A stretch of 64,000 nt of DNA from an uncultured Pseudomonas sp. (GCF_946885955.1 NZ_CAMPHI010000016.1:40179-104178); one strand, 5' to 3'; shown: positions 48,022 to 56,419, numbered from the stretch's first letter. Notes: a model not told the origin generated them from the letters alone. Program-made: numbers and translations.

Positions 48022-48507
48022 ATGACCAAAGAAGATGAAATTTTGCAAGCTGCTCATGAACAGCGTTATGCCCAGTTGATTGAGGAGTTGGCGGATGCGT
48101 TCGGCGTCGATGCCACGGCTCTGCAGGAGTCCGGGCACCTGATCGTCGGCGGTGTCGACATCGGCCTGCTCAACTACAAGGTGTGGGATCAGGGGCGGAT
48201 TACCATTTTCTTCGATCTGGGCAGTATCCCGGCGGCACGCCAGGCCGAGGCCTATCGCAAGTTGCTCGAACAGAATTTGCTGCTACCGAGAACTTTCGGC
48301 ACCTACGCGATCATTCCGGGAACCGATCACGGCGCATTGGCCTACACCTTCGACTTCAGCAGTGGACTCGATGGTTATGCGTTGGCCAAGAATATCTGCG
48401 AAACGCTGAAGCAATACAAAAGCATGGAGAAGTCCCTGCAGGATGCCAGCCAGAACAGCCGGCTGCGGATGGGAGCCTCTCTGAAAGCGTCCGGGATAGG
48501 CCTTTAG
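48022..48507 (+). CDS. CesT-like type III chaperone
   Basis: A protein of 161 residues, acidic in its first half. The alpha/beta arrangement suits class I chaperones: N-terminal helix (RYAQLIEELADAFGV), strands (LIVGGVDIGLLNY; GRITIFFDLGSI), helix (RQAEAYRKLLEQNLL) and the typical late GTDHGALAYTFDFSSGLDGYALAKNI. The C-terminal tail is longer than usual. It probably holds the effector encoded 76 bp downstream. No specific family name is assigned. Confidence 0.75.
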   Translation: MTKEDEILQAAHEQRYAQLIEELADAFGVDATALQESGHLIVGGVDIGLLNYKVWDQGRITIFFDLGSIPAARQAEAYRKLLEQNLLLPRTFGTYAIIPGTDHGALAYTFDFSSGLDGYALAKNICETLKQYKSMEKSLQDASQNSRLRMGASLKASGIGL

Positions 48508-48583
48508 TGGCCTGTTTGGCCAGCGATGTCTCTTTGTGATCAGCGATGAGTCTTGCAAGCCGATAAAACATAGGTAACGACCC

Positions 48584-49666
48584 ATGCATGTGAATAATTC
48601 AACTCCTCATATCGCCATCGATATACCTGAGGCACCACCCGCCCCTGCACCGAGCGGCCCGCAAAGCCGTAGCGAAAAGGCCGCGGCCTGGGTGGGCGCC
48701 GCGGGTCAGCAGGCGGTCGTCAGCGGCGCGGCCTGGGGTTTCGCCAACAAGCTGCCGGTGGCCATCGGCACCACTGTCGGGGCGGCGGTCGGCGGGCCGG
48801 CAGGCGCTGCCGTTGGCGCCGTAGCCGGTAACCTGATTGGCGGCGCCACGCTGGGCATCACCCACTACTCGGCCGAAGTCGCCTGTAACAACGCGCGGGT
48901 AAAAATGGGCCATGGCTTTCAGTACCAGCCGGACCCCGGCGCGGGTGCCGCTAAGTTCACGCAGAACGCCTTTATCGGTACTTTCAGTACGCTAGGGGGG
49001 GCAAAGAGCCTGGCCAAGGCCGGTATCGAAGCCGCGGTCGGCGATGGTAAAGACTGGGCCAAAGCCTTTGCGGGTGTGGCGGTGGACACGGGGTCGTCGA
49101 TGATCGGTGGGGCCATTGCCCAGACCATCATCAATGACCGCCAGCACCTGGTCGGCGAAGATGGCTTCAACAGTGAGATCAAGTACAAGGAACTCAAGCA
49201 TAAAAACTTCGACATGAACGAGGCGACGACCCGCATGAAGGGTGGGGTGGCCGCAGGCGCGTCGGGGGGCTTGCTGGCTGGCGGCATGGAACTGGTGCAG
49301 AACTCCGCGAGCAGCGCTGCCCAGTTGGCGACGGGGGCGATGATGGGCGCGGCGCAAACCTCGATCATGTTGCATACCTGGTTTAACGCCCGGGCGACCT
49401 TTGCCAGCCTACCGAAGCCAGCAGCACCGCCGCCTACAGAATCGACACCACCACCGGTAGCATCGACAGCGACAGGAGCTTCCGGTCATTTGGGACAGTC
49501 GAACCGGGTTCCCGGGCTGTCGGAGTCCTCACGCTATTTCGACACCGTAGCTGAGCAGGATGACCATGAGTTGCTGAACGACATGGAGATGGGGCACCTT
49601 CATCAACAGTCGGAAATCACCGAGGAGCACGAACACCACACGTCACATGCGGAAGGGCGTGCGTGA
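48584..49666 (+). CDS. Putative type III effector with glycine-zipper membrane segments
   Basis: I do not recognise this protein of 360 residues. It has a polar Pro/Ser-rich N-terminus (1-30), suited to a secretion signal, then a glycine-zipper segment at about 58-92 (GTTVGAAVGGPAGAAVGAVA) and a second Gly/Ala-rich segment (GGVAAGASGGLLAGGMEL). The C-terminus is Pro/Thr-rich and ends in a His/Glu cluster (EEHEHHTSHAEGRA). It lies behind a chaperone gene under one Hrp box and is followed by a terminator. Insertion into a host membrane is plausible but is inference. Confidence 0.68.
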   Translation: MHVNNSTPHIAIDIPEAPPAPAPSGPQSRSEKAAAWVGAAGQQAVVSGAAWGFANKLPVAIGTTVGAAVGGPAGAAVGAVAGNLIGGATLGITHYSAEVACNNARVKMGHGFQYQPDPGAGAAKFTQNAFIGTFSTLGGAKSLAKAGIEAAVGDGKDWAKAFAGVAVDTGSSMIGGAIAQTIINDRQHLVGEDGFNSEIKYKELKHKNFDMNEATTRMKGGVAAGASGGLLAGGMELVQNSASSAAQLATGAMMGAAQTSIMLHTWFNARATFASLPKPAAPPPTESTPPPVASTATGASGHLGQSNRVPGLSESSRYFDTVAEQDDHELLNDMEMGHLHQQSEITEEHEHHTSHAEGRA

Positions 49667-49687
49667 GCCGACCTGCGTAACGATGCG

Positions 49688-49712
49688 GCCCGGAGTATTC
49701 CGGGCTTTTTTT
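49688..49712 (+). terminator. Terminator after the 360-residue effector gene
   Basis: GCCCGGA, loop GTAT, TCCGGGC, then seven T. Confidence 0.93.
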
Positions 49713-49795
49713 CGGCTGTATCCCGGGCGGGTAAATGGACGATTGCCCGAGTGCCAGGTTGGTGGCTAACCCGTCCTAAGGGACTGTCGCTTTCC

Positions 49796-49930
49796 GTGGG
49801 AGGGGCTTCAGCCGCGATGTTTTCAGTTTTGTAGCCCGGATGAAATCCGGGGAAATCCGGCGCCTGCCAAACCGCTCCCGGATTGCATCCGGGCTACCCT
49901 TAGAATTTTGTAGCCTGGATGAAGTCCGGG
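49796..49930. repeat. Cluster of REP elements
   Basis: A single GTGGGAGGGGCTTCAGCC arm (49796-49818), a facing pair of GTAGCCCGGATG arms (49831-49897), and a further diverged arm GTAGCCTGGATGAAGTCCGG (49910-49929). They fill most of the gap 49667-49983 between convergent genes; no gene is seen there. REPs of core families inside the island mean that it has been resident for some time. Confidence 0.85.
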
Positions 49931-49983
49931 AATGCGCTTGCCTGGGGTGAGGCCCAGGCATCCTTCTTTGCGCGGGCCAGCCG

Positions 49984-51735
49984 TCATTTTGGTTTCGCTA
50001 TCTCGAACTGTTCCAGGGTCGGGTTCACCGTACGGCTGAATGCCTTGCGCTCCTTGCGTGCCTTCACTGCGTGGACGATTTCGCTGATGCCCATGCCGAT
50101 ACTCATCAGCCCGCTGACCGCCCAGCCCACCGGGCCGGCTGCGGCGCCGATCGCCGAAGCCGCCGCGGCGCCCGCCGCTTCGCCGGCGATCGCTCCCGCT
50201 ACTCGGCCACCGACGGCGGCGGCGATGCGTCCGCCTAAACCAACAGCGGCTTTGCTGCCCTCGCGTTCGAAACTATTGGAAGCGAAGCTCACGACCCGGT
50301 GCACCGTATCGGCGGTCACGCTCAGCGCTTCCTTGGTTTCATCGGTCGGGCCGACTCTCTCTGGGGATGGTTCGCCCCCAGGATGCAAACCTGTGGGCGC
50401 TTGGCGAGCGTCATTCTCGACCACCTTGGCCAACCGCGGATCGCCGTTGACGATGCTGGCGGCCTGCTCGTCGAGACTGCTCGACAGGAACGCCTGCACG
50501 TCGGGATCGCCCTGCAACTGGCCGATCTTCTCCGCCAGCTCTTCCTCGGTCCGGCGCGTATCGCGGATATCGCCGCCGGCCTCGACCTGCTCGCGAGTCT
50601 GCTGCAGTTTGATCAGCACGGCGGCTTTCTGCTTGCCGCTGTAGGCGTTCGGTTGGCTGAAAACGTCGCCGTTCAACTGGCTGATATCCACGTTGGCAAC
50701 TGCACCGATGCTGGCCGCGTCGCTCAGTGTTCTGGAGAAGTCTTCACTGGTGCTCGGTGCCTTGTCCTCGATCCACTTGGCGATGTCTTTGCCGCTCGAT
50801 TGTCCGTCCGGTCCTTTCTTCGCCAATTGCTTGCCATTGGCGCCGCCCCGGTCGAGCAGGTCGAACATGCCGGGCTTGGACCAGGTGGTCGCGGCGTTCT
50901 GTAGAACATCCGCCAGGCCGTCGTTGCCCTGCAAGGAGGCGAGGCCGGCGGCACTGGCGCAGCCGTTCACCTTGCGTTGCTTCTCGGCTCCCTGGGCACT
51001 GGCCGGATCGGCCGCCTGGGTCAGCGGTTCGTTGGCCAGGAGCAACGCGGCGGAACGCACCAATTGCTTCGACGACAGGTCCGCGTCCGGGTGTTCTTTC
51101 TCATATTTGTGCAGGGTTTTTTCGGCCTGACCGAGCTTGTCCTCCATATGGTTGGCGAAGGCTTTCAGGTCGCGTTCGGTGATCTTGCCATCCGCCTTGC
51201 CGCCATCCTTGCCAACATCCACGGCGGTCATCAACGCCGGGTTATCGCGGATGAAGGCCCAGGCCTTCTCTGCATCCGGTCCGCCTTGCGCTGCGATTCT
51301 GGCCGCCGCGATGGGGCGGTTCAGTTCCTTGGCCGCCGCTTCCCGTTCGGCGGGCGGCAAATCGCCGAGCAGCGCCTCCCATTTTTTCAACGCCTTGGAC
51401 GAGCTGTGCTTGGAATCGTCGAGAAAGCCGTAATCTTGCGCTTTCTCTTGGCTGGGCGAGTCATGCACCGAGGCCGCTGGCGGCGTATCCGCCTTGAGCG
51501 AAAGCAGGAAGCGGTCCAGCAGCGAGTGAGCGGACGGCGGGGTGCTCGGTTGGGCAGGTGCTTGAGAGGGCGTAGAGCTCGGGTTATGCCCGAACTCGAT
51601 GGATTTCAGGGGGGCATTCTGAGTGCCGGATGTTCTTGCGGGTGGTTGGCCCGCTGTACCGGCTGCCGGATCCTGTGGCGGATAGGCATCGAATGCATGG
51701 TAGGCGTGACTGGAAGTTGAAATGCGATCGATCAT
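49984..51735 (-). CDS. hrpK: HrpK-type translocator
   Basis: A protein of 583 residues. Polar N-terminus rich in Pro/Ser (secretion signal), EF-hand-like segment (DVGKDGGKADGKITERDLKAF), DVAQ-type helices, a Gly/Ala-rich hydrophobic stretch near the C-terminus (GRIAAAVGGRVAGAIAGEAAG), and the terminal NPTLEQFEIAKPK, close to what I recall of HrpK1/XopF-like proteins. HrpK is thought to help pass effectors through the host membrane. Its own Hrp box is at 51857-51884. Confidence 0.85.
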   Translation of the reverse strand: MIDRISTSSHAYHAFDAYPPQDPAAGTAGQPPARTSGTQNAPLKSIEFGHNPSSTPSQAPAQPSTPPSAHSLLDRFLLSLKADTPPAASVHDSPSQEKAQDYGFLDDSKHSSSKALKKWEALLGDLPPAEREAAAKELNRPIAAARIAAQGGPDAEKAWAFIRDNPALMTAVDVGKDGGKADGKITERDLKAFANHMEDKLGQAEKTLHKYEKEHPDADLSSKQLVRSAALLLANEPLTQAADPASAQGAEKQRKVNGCASAAGLASLQGNDGLADVLQNAATTWSKPGMFDLLDRGGANGKQLAKKGPDGQSSGKDIAKWIEDKAPSTSEDFSRTLSDAASIGAVANVDISQLNGDVFSQPNAYSGKQKAAVLIKLQQTREQVEAGGDIRDTRRTEEELAEKIGQLQGDPDVQAFLSSSLDEQAASIVNGDPRLAKVVENDARQAPTGLHPGGEPSPERVGPTDETKEALSVTADTVHRVVSFASNSFEREGSKAAVGLGGRIAAAVGGRVAGAIAGEAAGAAAASAIGAAAGPVGWAVSGLMSIGMGISEIVHAVKARKERKAFSRTVNPTLEQFEIAKPK

Positions 51736-51856
51736 GCTTGGCCTCAGCGTCGATGTTTTGGGGGCGTATGCCCTGAAGCCTGTAATCGCTCCAGATGCCT
51801 TGTTGTGAACGCCCGTGAGCAGCGCCTCAGGAGGACGCTCGCTTTTTCACGAATGC

Positions 51857-51884
51857 TGAGTGGAAGAGGGGGGCGAAGGGTTCC
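51857..51884 (-). promoter_or_regulatory. Hrp box of hrpK
   Basis: On the minus strand: GGAACC, 15 nt, CCACTCA. Full consensus, 122 bp upstream of the ATG. Confidence 0.92.
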
Positions 51885-52022
51885 CCATGCCCGTTCACCA
51901 GGGGTTGAGCTGGGTGCGTATGGGGGGCGTTGACCGGGCTGTTACGGCTTTATATCCGAGAGTTGTCGAGGCACCCGTAGCCTGTTTCGGGGCGAACGCG
52001 CAGGCGAATACAACGGCACAAT

Positions 52023-52050
52023 GGAACGAAAGACGAAGTCGCTCCACTTA
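52023..52050 (+). promoter_or_regulatory. Hrp box of a 58-residue gene
   Basis: GGAACG, 15 nt, CCACTTA. It lies 107 bp upstream of the ATG at 52158. The last base of the first element is the only change from GGAACC. Confidence 0.82.
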
Positions 52051-52157
52051 AATGCAAAGGGCGCTTAATGGCGTTCTTTGTGCGGTCTTTACCGGCTCTT
52101 GCGGCGGCGAACGACCGATATGGTGGTTCCATCAATCGAATTAGTTGAGGTGGCAAA

Positions 52158-52334
52158 ATGGCTAAGAAATTATCCGACCGTCGGCGCCAGGCTTTGGCCC
52201 AGCGCAGTATAGAAAGAGCTCAGAAGTTCAGTCTGGATTTCGAAGACACCGAGCGCATCAATCAGATTCGGGCGAAAGCGGCCAGCTATATCGCCAATAA
52301 TCCTCAGCCAACAGCCATTTACCTATTGGGCTGA
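52158..52334 (+). CDS. HrpL-regulated 58-residue protein of unknown function
   Basis: I do not recognise this gene. It encodes 58 residues, opening MAKKLSDRRRQALAQRSIER and ending PTAIYLLG. The first 20 residues are strongly basic and the rest forms amphipathic helix (FSLDFEDTERINQIRAKAASYIANN). GAGGTGG lies 6 nt before the ATG. The support for its being real is the Hrp box 107 bp upstream, in the right orientation, with no other downstream gene for it: the next gene is on the opposite strand. No Cys, Trp or signal peptide. Possible roles: small secreted protein, regulator or assembly factor; none is shown. Confidence 0.6.
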   Translation: MAKKLSDRRRQALAQRSIERAQKFSLDFEDTERINQIRAKAASYIANNPQPTAIYLLG

Positions 52335-52427
52335 GCTCATAGTCCGCTGAAAGAGGCGCCGTTATCCGCATTTACTGTTCTGGATATGGCTTAGAAATAT
52401 TCTCTATGCCATATCCAGAGAGTTGGA

Positions 52428-53213
52428 TCAGGATGGACTCTGTAGCGAGCGGATTGTTTCCAGGTTGGAGCGAAACAAATTACCGGCAGGTCTGTGCGCA
52501 ATTTTCTTGCTGAATAGGTCGGTTTGCGAATAAGCGATGAACTGTGCCTTTTGTGTATGGCTGTGCTCGTGTGAGGGACTGAATACCACGATGGATTTGC
52601 CTTTGATCTGCAATACGCCTTGTGATTCCAGTTTTTGTAGGACGCGTCCGACCATTTCGCGAGAACAACTGATGAGGCGTGCAATTTCCTGGCGGGTGAC
52701 TTTTATCTGGATTCCATCCGGATGATTAATTGCACCGGGTTGCTTGCAGAGCTCCAGTAATATGTTTGCGACCCTGCCGGTAATGTCCAGAGTGGTCAAC
52801 TGAACAGCTTTCCGTGTCGTATGACGAATACGCTCGATCATTTGCCGAATGACCACATAGAGAATCTCCGGGTAATGTTTAGTAAATTCCCGGAACTTGT
52901 CGTAGCTGATTTCCGCGACTTCACATTCTGTTTTTGCGATCACCCAGGCGCTGCGCTGCTGCTTCGTCCCTTCCTTGGCGAACAAGCCAAGCTCTCCAAA
53001 GAATTCTCCGGGCTGTAGATAAGTGATGATCAGCTCTTTTCCCGTGTTGTCGTCTATCAAGACGCTCATGGAGCCTTTAAGCACGAGATACAAGGTTTCG
53101 CAATTATCACCCAGGCAGACAACCGTGCTTTTTGCCGAATAACGTCGACGATGGCAATGCGCTAGAAGTTTTTCCAGATATTTTACTTTCGGAGGGAGGG
53201 TCGATAGCGGCAT
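52428..53213 (-). CDS. Vfr/CRP-family cAMP-responsive regulator with C-terminal extension
   Basis: A protein of 261 residues. The first 211 align end to end with Vfr: LLAHCHRRRYSAKST, the cAMP pocket FFGELGLF and RSAWV, the Thr pair in RHTTRK, and the helix-turn-helix VTRQEIARLISCSREMVGRVL. All cAMP-contact residues known from CRP are kept, and the recognition helix equals that of Vfr, so it should see TGTGA-type sites. A 50-residue tail after VVF (SPSHEHSHTQ ... RSLQSPS) is unlike Vfr. Vfr drives the P. aeruginosa T3SS, so a paralogue inside an Hrp island suggests that cAMP input reaches this system. No Hrp box was found upstream. Confidence 0.88.
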   Translation of the reverse strand: MPLSTLPPKVKYLEKLLAHCHRRRYSAKSTVVCLGDNCETLYLVLKGSMSVLIDDNTGKELIITYLQPGEFFGELGLFAKEGTKQQRSAWVIAKTECEVAEISYDKFREFTKHYPEILYVVIRQMIERIRHTTRKAVQLTTLDITGRVANILLELCKQPGAINHPDGIQIKVTRQEIARLISCSREMVGRVLQKLESQGVLQIKGKSIVVFSPSHEHSHTQKAQFIAYSQTDLFSKKIAHRPAGNLFRSNLETIRSLQSPS

Positions 53214-53722
53214 ATGCCCGAATCCTTATAGAGAGAATATTTCTATTCTTGTTTGGTCAGGAATGCTGTTAGCGATGGACGAAAGCCATCCCATGCGTCC
53301 CAACGCTCGTCATGATTCATGTGTTCCACGTTGTGTGGGGGCCTTGGTTCTGAATCCGCGCTGTGCTGACACTGTTTTGGCTGCCAACAGCCTTCGTCAC
53401 GAATGCTTTCCACGAATACGGCTTTACCCTGGCGTTTATCGATGCCAAGGGCCATCGGTGTTGACTGGTTTTGTCGTAGGGGGGCTACCTGGTTTTGTAA
53501 GGCATTCCCTACTTGGTGGTTGAGTGTGTCCGCAGCTCATCGGGCAAGGTTATGGGCGGTACTAGTGGCCCTGGGTGCGAGGTGCCATAGGTCTGTCGCA
53601 TGCAGTTCAAGCCGCTAACGCAGGAGCAGGAGGCTTTTTAGCGGGACGAGATTACCGCCAAGATGAAAAAACAGAACGCCGTGCTGGTGGCGGTTGCTAC
53701 TGCGACGCGTTGCTGCAGGTAC
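53214..53722. other. Gap without a supported gene
   Basis: About 510 bp. Short frames occur on both strands without ribosome sites. At 53600-53690 a reading MQFKPLTQEQEAF, a stop, then RDEITAKMKKQNAVLVAVA looks like the debris of a small membrane-protein gene broken by TAG. Nothing else was recognised. Confidence 0.4.
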
Positions 53723-53770
53723 AAAAAAAGCCCGGTGGCTCTGTTCGATCAGAGTCACCGGGCTTTTTTT
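53723..53770. terminator. Strong bidirectional terminator
   Basis: AAAAAAAGCCCGGTG and its complement CACCGGGCTTTTTTT surround a CTCTG/CAGAG inner stem. A- and T-tracts on both sides. It lies 22 bp after the 216-residue effector gene. Confidence 0.95.
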
Positions 53771-53791
53771 GTGCGTAGCTTTTGCCGGTAC

Positions 53792-54442
53792 CTATTGGTC
53801 TTTTTTCCCCTGTTGGACCAAGCTCGCCTGCCGGATCAGGTTCATTAGATCTTGGGGGCGTGCGTTGGCTGGAAGCTCGATATTCAGCTCCGGCTGCAGT
53901 TGGCCAAGCAGTTTCGCGTGCTCGTCTACGCAGTTGTTGTGGGTCGGGCCGGCGGTCACATACTGCGCAGGGTTTTTCATTTGCTCGGCCATGGCGTTGT
54001 GAAGAATTTTCGCTCCCTCTGGAGAAAGATGCCCGTGATCTATCCTATCGGCGTGAGGCGGTAGAGGCTGGTCCGCTCCCAATGGCTGGGCGACGTTCTG
54101 GTGCGCACGAATCGAAAATTCCTGATTGTCGGGAAATTTCCCCTTGAATTTTTCCAGCGTTTTATAACCTTCTTTCTCTGGGTTAAGCCCCATTGCTGGC
54201 GGGAGGCCATACTCATCTTGTTCCTTCTTGGTGAATTCAAGTTGAATATGCCCGGCTTTGGTCACTTGGCCTGAAGATGAAAGTACGGTTGGAGTCGCGG
54301 TGCTGTTATAGGGCCGCGTTGGTTGTGCATAGCGCTGCAATGCAGAACTTGCGGCAGAGCTTGCATTTGTTATTGCGGTGGAGGCGGGGCTGCTGGTGAC
54401 AGCAGCAAGCGCAGGTAGCAGATTCATACCCGTTTTAAACAT
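53792..54442 (-). CDS. Putative small type III effector with NNC motif
   Basis: I do not recognise this protein of 216 residues. Residues 1-60 are Ser/Thr/Ala-rich and charge-poor, the classic type III signal composition. The rest is globular. It has one cysteine, C171, in AGPTHNNCVDEHAKLLGQL, with HGHLSPEGAKILHNAM upstream. An NNC-type motif with nearby His/Asp resembles papain-fold hydrolases, so a Cys-dependent enzyme is one hypothesis. It lies 95 bp after a chaperone gene in one Hrp-box unit and is closed by a strong terminator. GGAG lies 7 nt before the ATG. Confidence 0.68.
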   Translation of the reverse strand: MFKTGMNLLPALAAVTSSPASTAITNASSAASSALQRYAQPTRPYNSTATPTVLSSSGQVTKAGHIQLEFTKKEQDEYGLPPAMGLNPEKEGYKTLEKFKGKFPDNQEFSIRAHQNVAQPLGADQPLPPHADRIDHGHLSPEGAKILHNAMAEQMKNPAQYVTAGPTHNNCVDEHAKLLGQLQPELNIELPANARPQDLMNLIRQASLVQQGKKDQ

Positions 54443-54537
54443 GTTATTTCTCCGATTGCCAAAGGTCGGGCATGCTCGACCGTCGGTTTTTACAGCAATC
54501 CCCGCTGGCTTGGATCAATGCGCAAAGTACGCCCTGA

Positions 54538-54912
54538 TCAAGTTCTTTCGAGAGTCGCTGCAGCCATTGCCACGCGTCGCATCGTAAAATGCAAGGCATC
54601 GACATCGCGGCCCAAGTGGCCGCTATCTGTCAGTCCGCAACCCACCAGTGCCAATCCTTCAGTCGTAGGATGTAAGCCGATATTCAACTCGCTTCCCACC
54701 GCCCAGGAAAAACTATAGCGACCCAGGCGGATATAGCCTGCTGTGTCCAAGTAGCCGATAGTTGCGCCACTGTAGATATAACAGCGCTGTTCCTCCTTGA
54801 TCGACACGACGAATACCGATCGGCCGTCAACTTCAAACGTCCATTCGTTATCGGTTGGTTTCGGAACTTCACAACTAAGCCTTGAGCACAAGGATTCGAT
54901 CAGTCTGTTCAC
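54538..54912 (-). CDS. CesT-like type III chaperone (GTG start)
   Basis: A protein of 124 residues. The chaperone pattern is seen: short N-terminal helix (NRLIESLCSRLSC), strands NEWTFEVDGRSVFVVSI and RCYIYSGATIGYL, and the C-terminal helix HFTMRRVAMAAATLE. The frame stays open up to 55038, but the Hrp box at 54943-54970 lies inside that extension, so the transcript must begin later. GTG 54912 has GGAGG at 5 nt and gives the usual class I length. It probably serves the 216-residue effector downstream. Confidence 0.75.
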   Translation of the reverse strand: MNRLIESLCSRLSCEVPKPTDNEWTFEVDGRSVFVVSIKEEQRCYIYSGATIGYLDTAGYIRLGRYSFSWAVGSELNIGLHPTTEGLALVGCGLTDSGHLGRDVDALHFTMRRVAMAAATLERT

Positions 54913-55363
54913 ATGGCCTCCGCTATTTAACTCATGCCCTGATAAGTGGCGGAATCGCAGACTTTGTTCCAGTAATTTTGATATGGATGGTGAGCGCTTG
55001 GTATTAGGCGTCAATTCGTAGGGATTTACTGACGGCATACGGACGTATGCTGCTCAAAAATGGAAAGATATGGCGGCGGTTTTGGGCGGGGTAGGGGCGT
55101 GGACTTCGTAAAGGAGAATCTTTCTTTGTTGTGAACTGCTGGCATTTTGTTGCATAGGTGTCGAGCTGGTCACATATGGAGCCAATTAACATATATGACT
55201 CGCATCACAGAAATAGGCGCTGTCGTGACGCACCCCAATTGCTGGAATAGCTCTGTTGACTGGGCCTCCTGGCTTACAGCAGGGTAGTGGTTATGTCTCG
55301 AACGTTACTAACTGTTTCAGATTAACTACAGCGTGCTGTGATTTGCGAGCAGCAGGAGTGCGT
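54913..55363. other. Divergent region between the chaperone gene and hrpS
   Basis: About 450 bp. It contains the Hrp box of the leftward unit at 54943-54970 and must hold the hrpS promoter, which could not be identified. A TGGCATTTTGTTGCAT stretch near 55140 looks sigma-54-like but has the wrong spacing. Confidence 0.5.
54943..54970 (-). promoter_or_regulatory. Hrp box of the chaperone/216-residue effector unit
   Basis: On the minus strand: GGAACA, 15 nt, CCACTTA. It lies 31 bp upstream of the GTG start at 54912. Confidence 0.82.
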
Positions 55364-56356
55364 ATGAGTGAATGGACGAAAGGGGCGACAACTGCCTCTA
55401 GATCGCTGAAACATGAGCGGATGTGCTCGAATAGCCAAACACCCCATAGCTATCAATGTGGTTTGGATTTATTCGGGTCATTGGAGCCATTTATCAGGAC
55501 CGCTGCTCCGTTGCGAATCGACATGGTGCTGGTCGGCGAAACCGGTACCGGCAAGGACACCCTGGCCCGGCGTATACACGAACTTTCGGGCTGCAAGGGG
55601 CGTCTGGTCGCGGTCAACTGCGCGGCGGTACCCGATTCGCTGGCCGAAAGCGAGCTGTTCGGCGTCATGCCCGGAGCCTACACCAGTGCGACCAAGGCGC
55701 GGGCCGGCTATATCGAGGCGGCCGATAAAGGGACGCTTTATCTCGACGAAGTGGACAGCATGCCGCTGTCGCTGCAGGCCAAGCTCCTGCGGGTAATCGA
55801 AGGGCGAGGGGTCGAGCGCCTGGGGTCGACCGAATTCCTGCCATTGGATCTGCGCATCATTGCCGCCACCCAGACCCCCTTGGAGAAACTGGTGGAAGAA
55901 GGGAAGTTTCGCCGCGATCTGTTCTTCCGCTTGAACGTGGTGAAGATGCAGTTACCGTCCCTACGGTCTCGCCCTCAGCTGATCGCCCCGCTGTTCCGAC
56001 AGTTCACTCGCGACGCGGCCCGGCGGATGAAGATGAACGTCCCTGAAGGCGACGGTGCCTGCATGGGAGAGCTGTTGAGCTATGCCTGGCCGGGCAATAT
56101 CCGCGAACTGCGCGCGGCGGCGGAGCGCTTTGTACTCGGCATGCCGCCGCTGGACGGGCAAGAGGGCAGCGGCGGGCGCCCGCTGCTCAAGGACCAGTTG
56201 CGGCATATCGAGAGAATCCTGATCCAGGATTGCCTGAACCGTCACGACAAGTGCATCGACGCCATGGTCGGCGAGCTGGGTATTCCCAAGCGAACGCTGT
56301 ATCACCGTATGAAAATGCTAAATATTCAGGATGGAGAGGGAACTGTTTTTCGCTAG
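55364..56356 (+). CDS. hrpS: Sigma-54 enhancer-binding protein HrpS
   Basis: A protein of 330 residues with no receiver domain, as in HrpR/HrpS. The AAA+ domain has Walker A GETGTGKD (58-65), the sigma-54 contact loop GAYTSA (104-109, in place of GAFTGA) and Walker B TLYLDEVD (124-131). The C-terminal Fis-like helix-turn-helix ends in IPKRTLYHRMKMLNI. ATG 55364 has CAGGAG 7 nt upstream. It activates hrpL through the TGCAA-N4-TTGCA site at 47185-47202. Only one such gene is present, as in Erwinia; P. syringae has hrpR and hrpS. The Hrp box of hrpA overlaps its last codons. Confidence 0.94.
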   Translation: MSEWTKGATTASRSLKHERMCSNSQTPHSYQCGLDLFGSLEPFIRTAAPLRIDMVLVGETGTGKDTLARRIHELSGCKGRLVAVNCAAVPDSLAESELFGVMPGAYTSATKARAGYIEAADKGTLYLDEVDSMPLSLQAKLLRVIEGRGVERLGSTEFLPLDLRIIAATQTPLEKLVEEGKFRRDLFFRLNVVKMQLPSLRSRPQLIAPLFRQFTRDAARRMKMNVPEGDGACMGELLSYAWPGNIRELRAAAERFVLGMPPLDGQEGSGGRPLLKDQLRHIERILIQDCLNRHDKCIDAMVGELGIPKRTLYHRMKMLNIQDGEGTVFR

Positions 56357-56366
56357 TCGCCACTCA
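56339..56366 (+). promoter_or_regulatory. Hrp box of hrpA
   Basis: GGAACT, 15 nt, CCACTCA. Its first element lies inside the last codons of hrpS. It is 54 bp upstream of the hrpA ATG. Confidence 0.92.
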
Positions 56367-56419
56367 TTTATCGAACATCAAACATGATGTTTGAATTCCT
56401 AAAACAGCGGAGATGAATC

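Larger units (their letters stand above)
51736..52157. other. Gap with two diverging Hrp boxes
   Basis: 422 bp between hrpK (leftward) and a 58-residue gene (rightward). It holds one Hrp box for each. Nothing else was recognised. Confidence 0.7.

Noticed and set aside
53243..53455. A 70-codon minus-strand frame beginning MALGIDKRQGKAVFVESIRD
   Set aside because: It lacks a ribosome site and a recognisable domain; resemblance to a transposase start (GID-K) is too short to support a call.
54913..55038. The upstream extension of the chaperone gene to 55038
   Set aside because: A Hrp box lies within it, and the GTG at 54912 has a better ribosome site and gives the normal chaperone length.
55138..55153. 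Sigma-54-like promoter upstream of hrpS (TGGCATTTTGTTGCAT)
   Set aside because: The spacing is GG-N9-GC instead of GG-N10-GC, and it is over 200 bp from the start.
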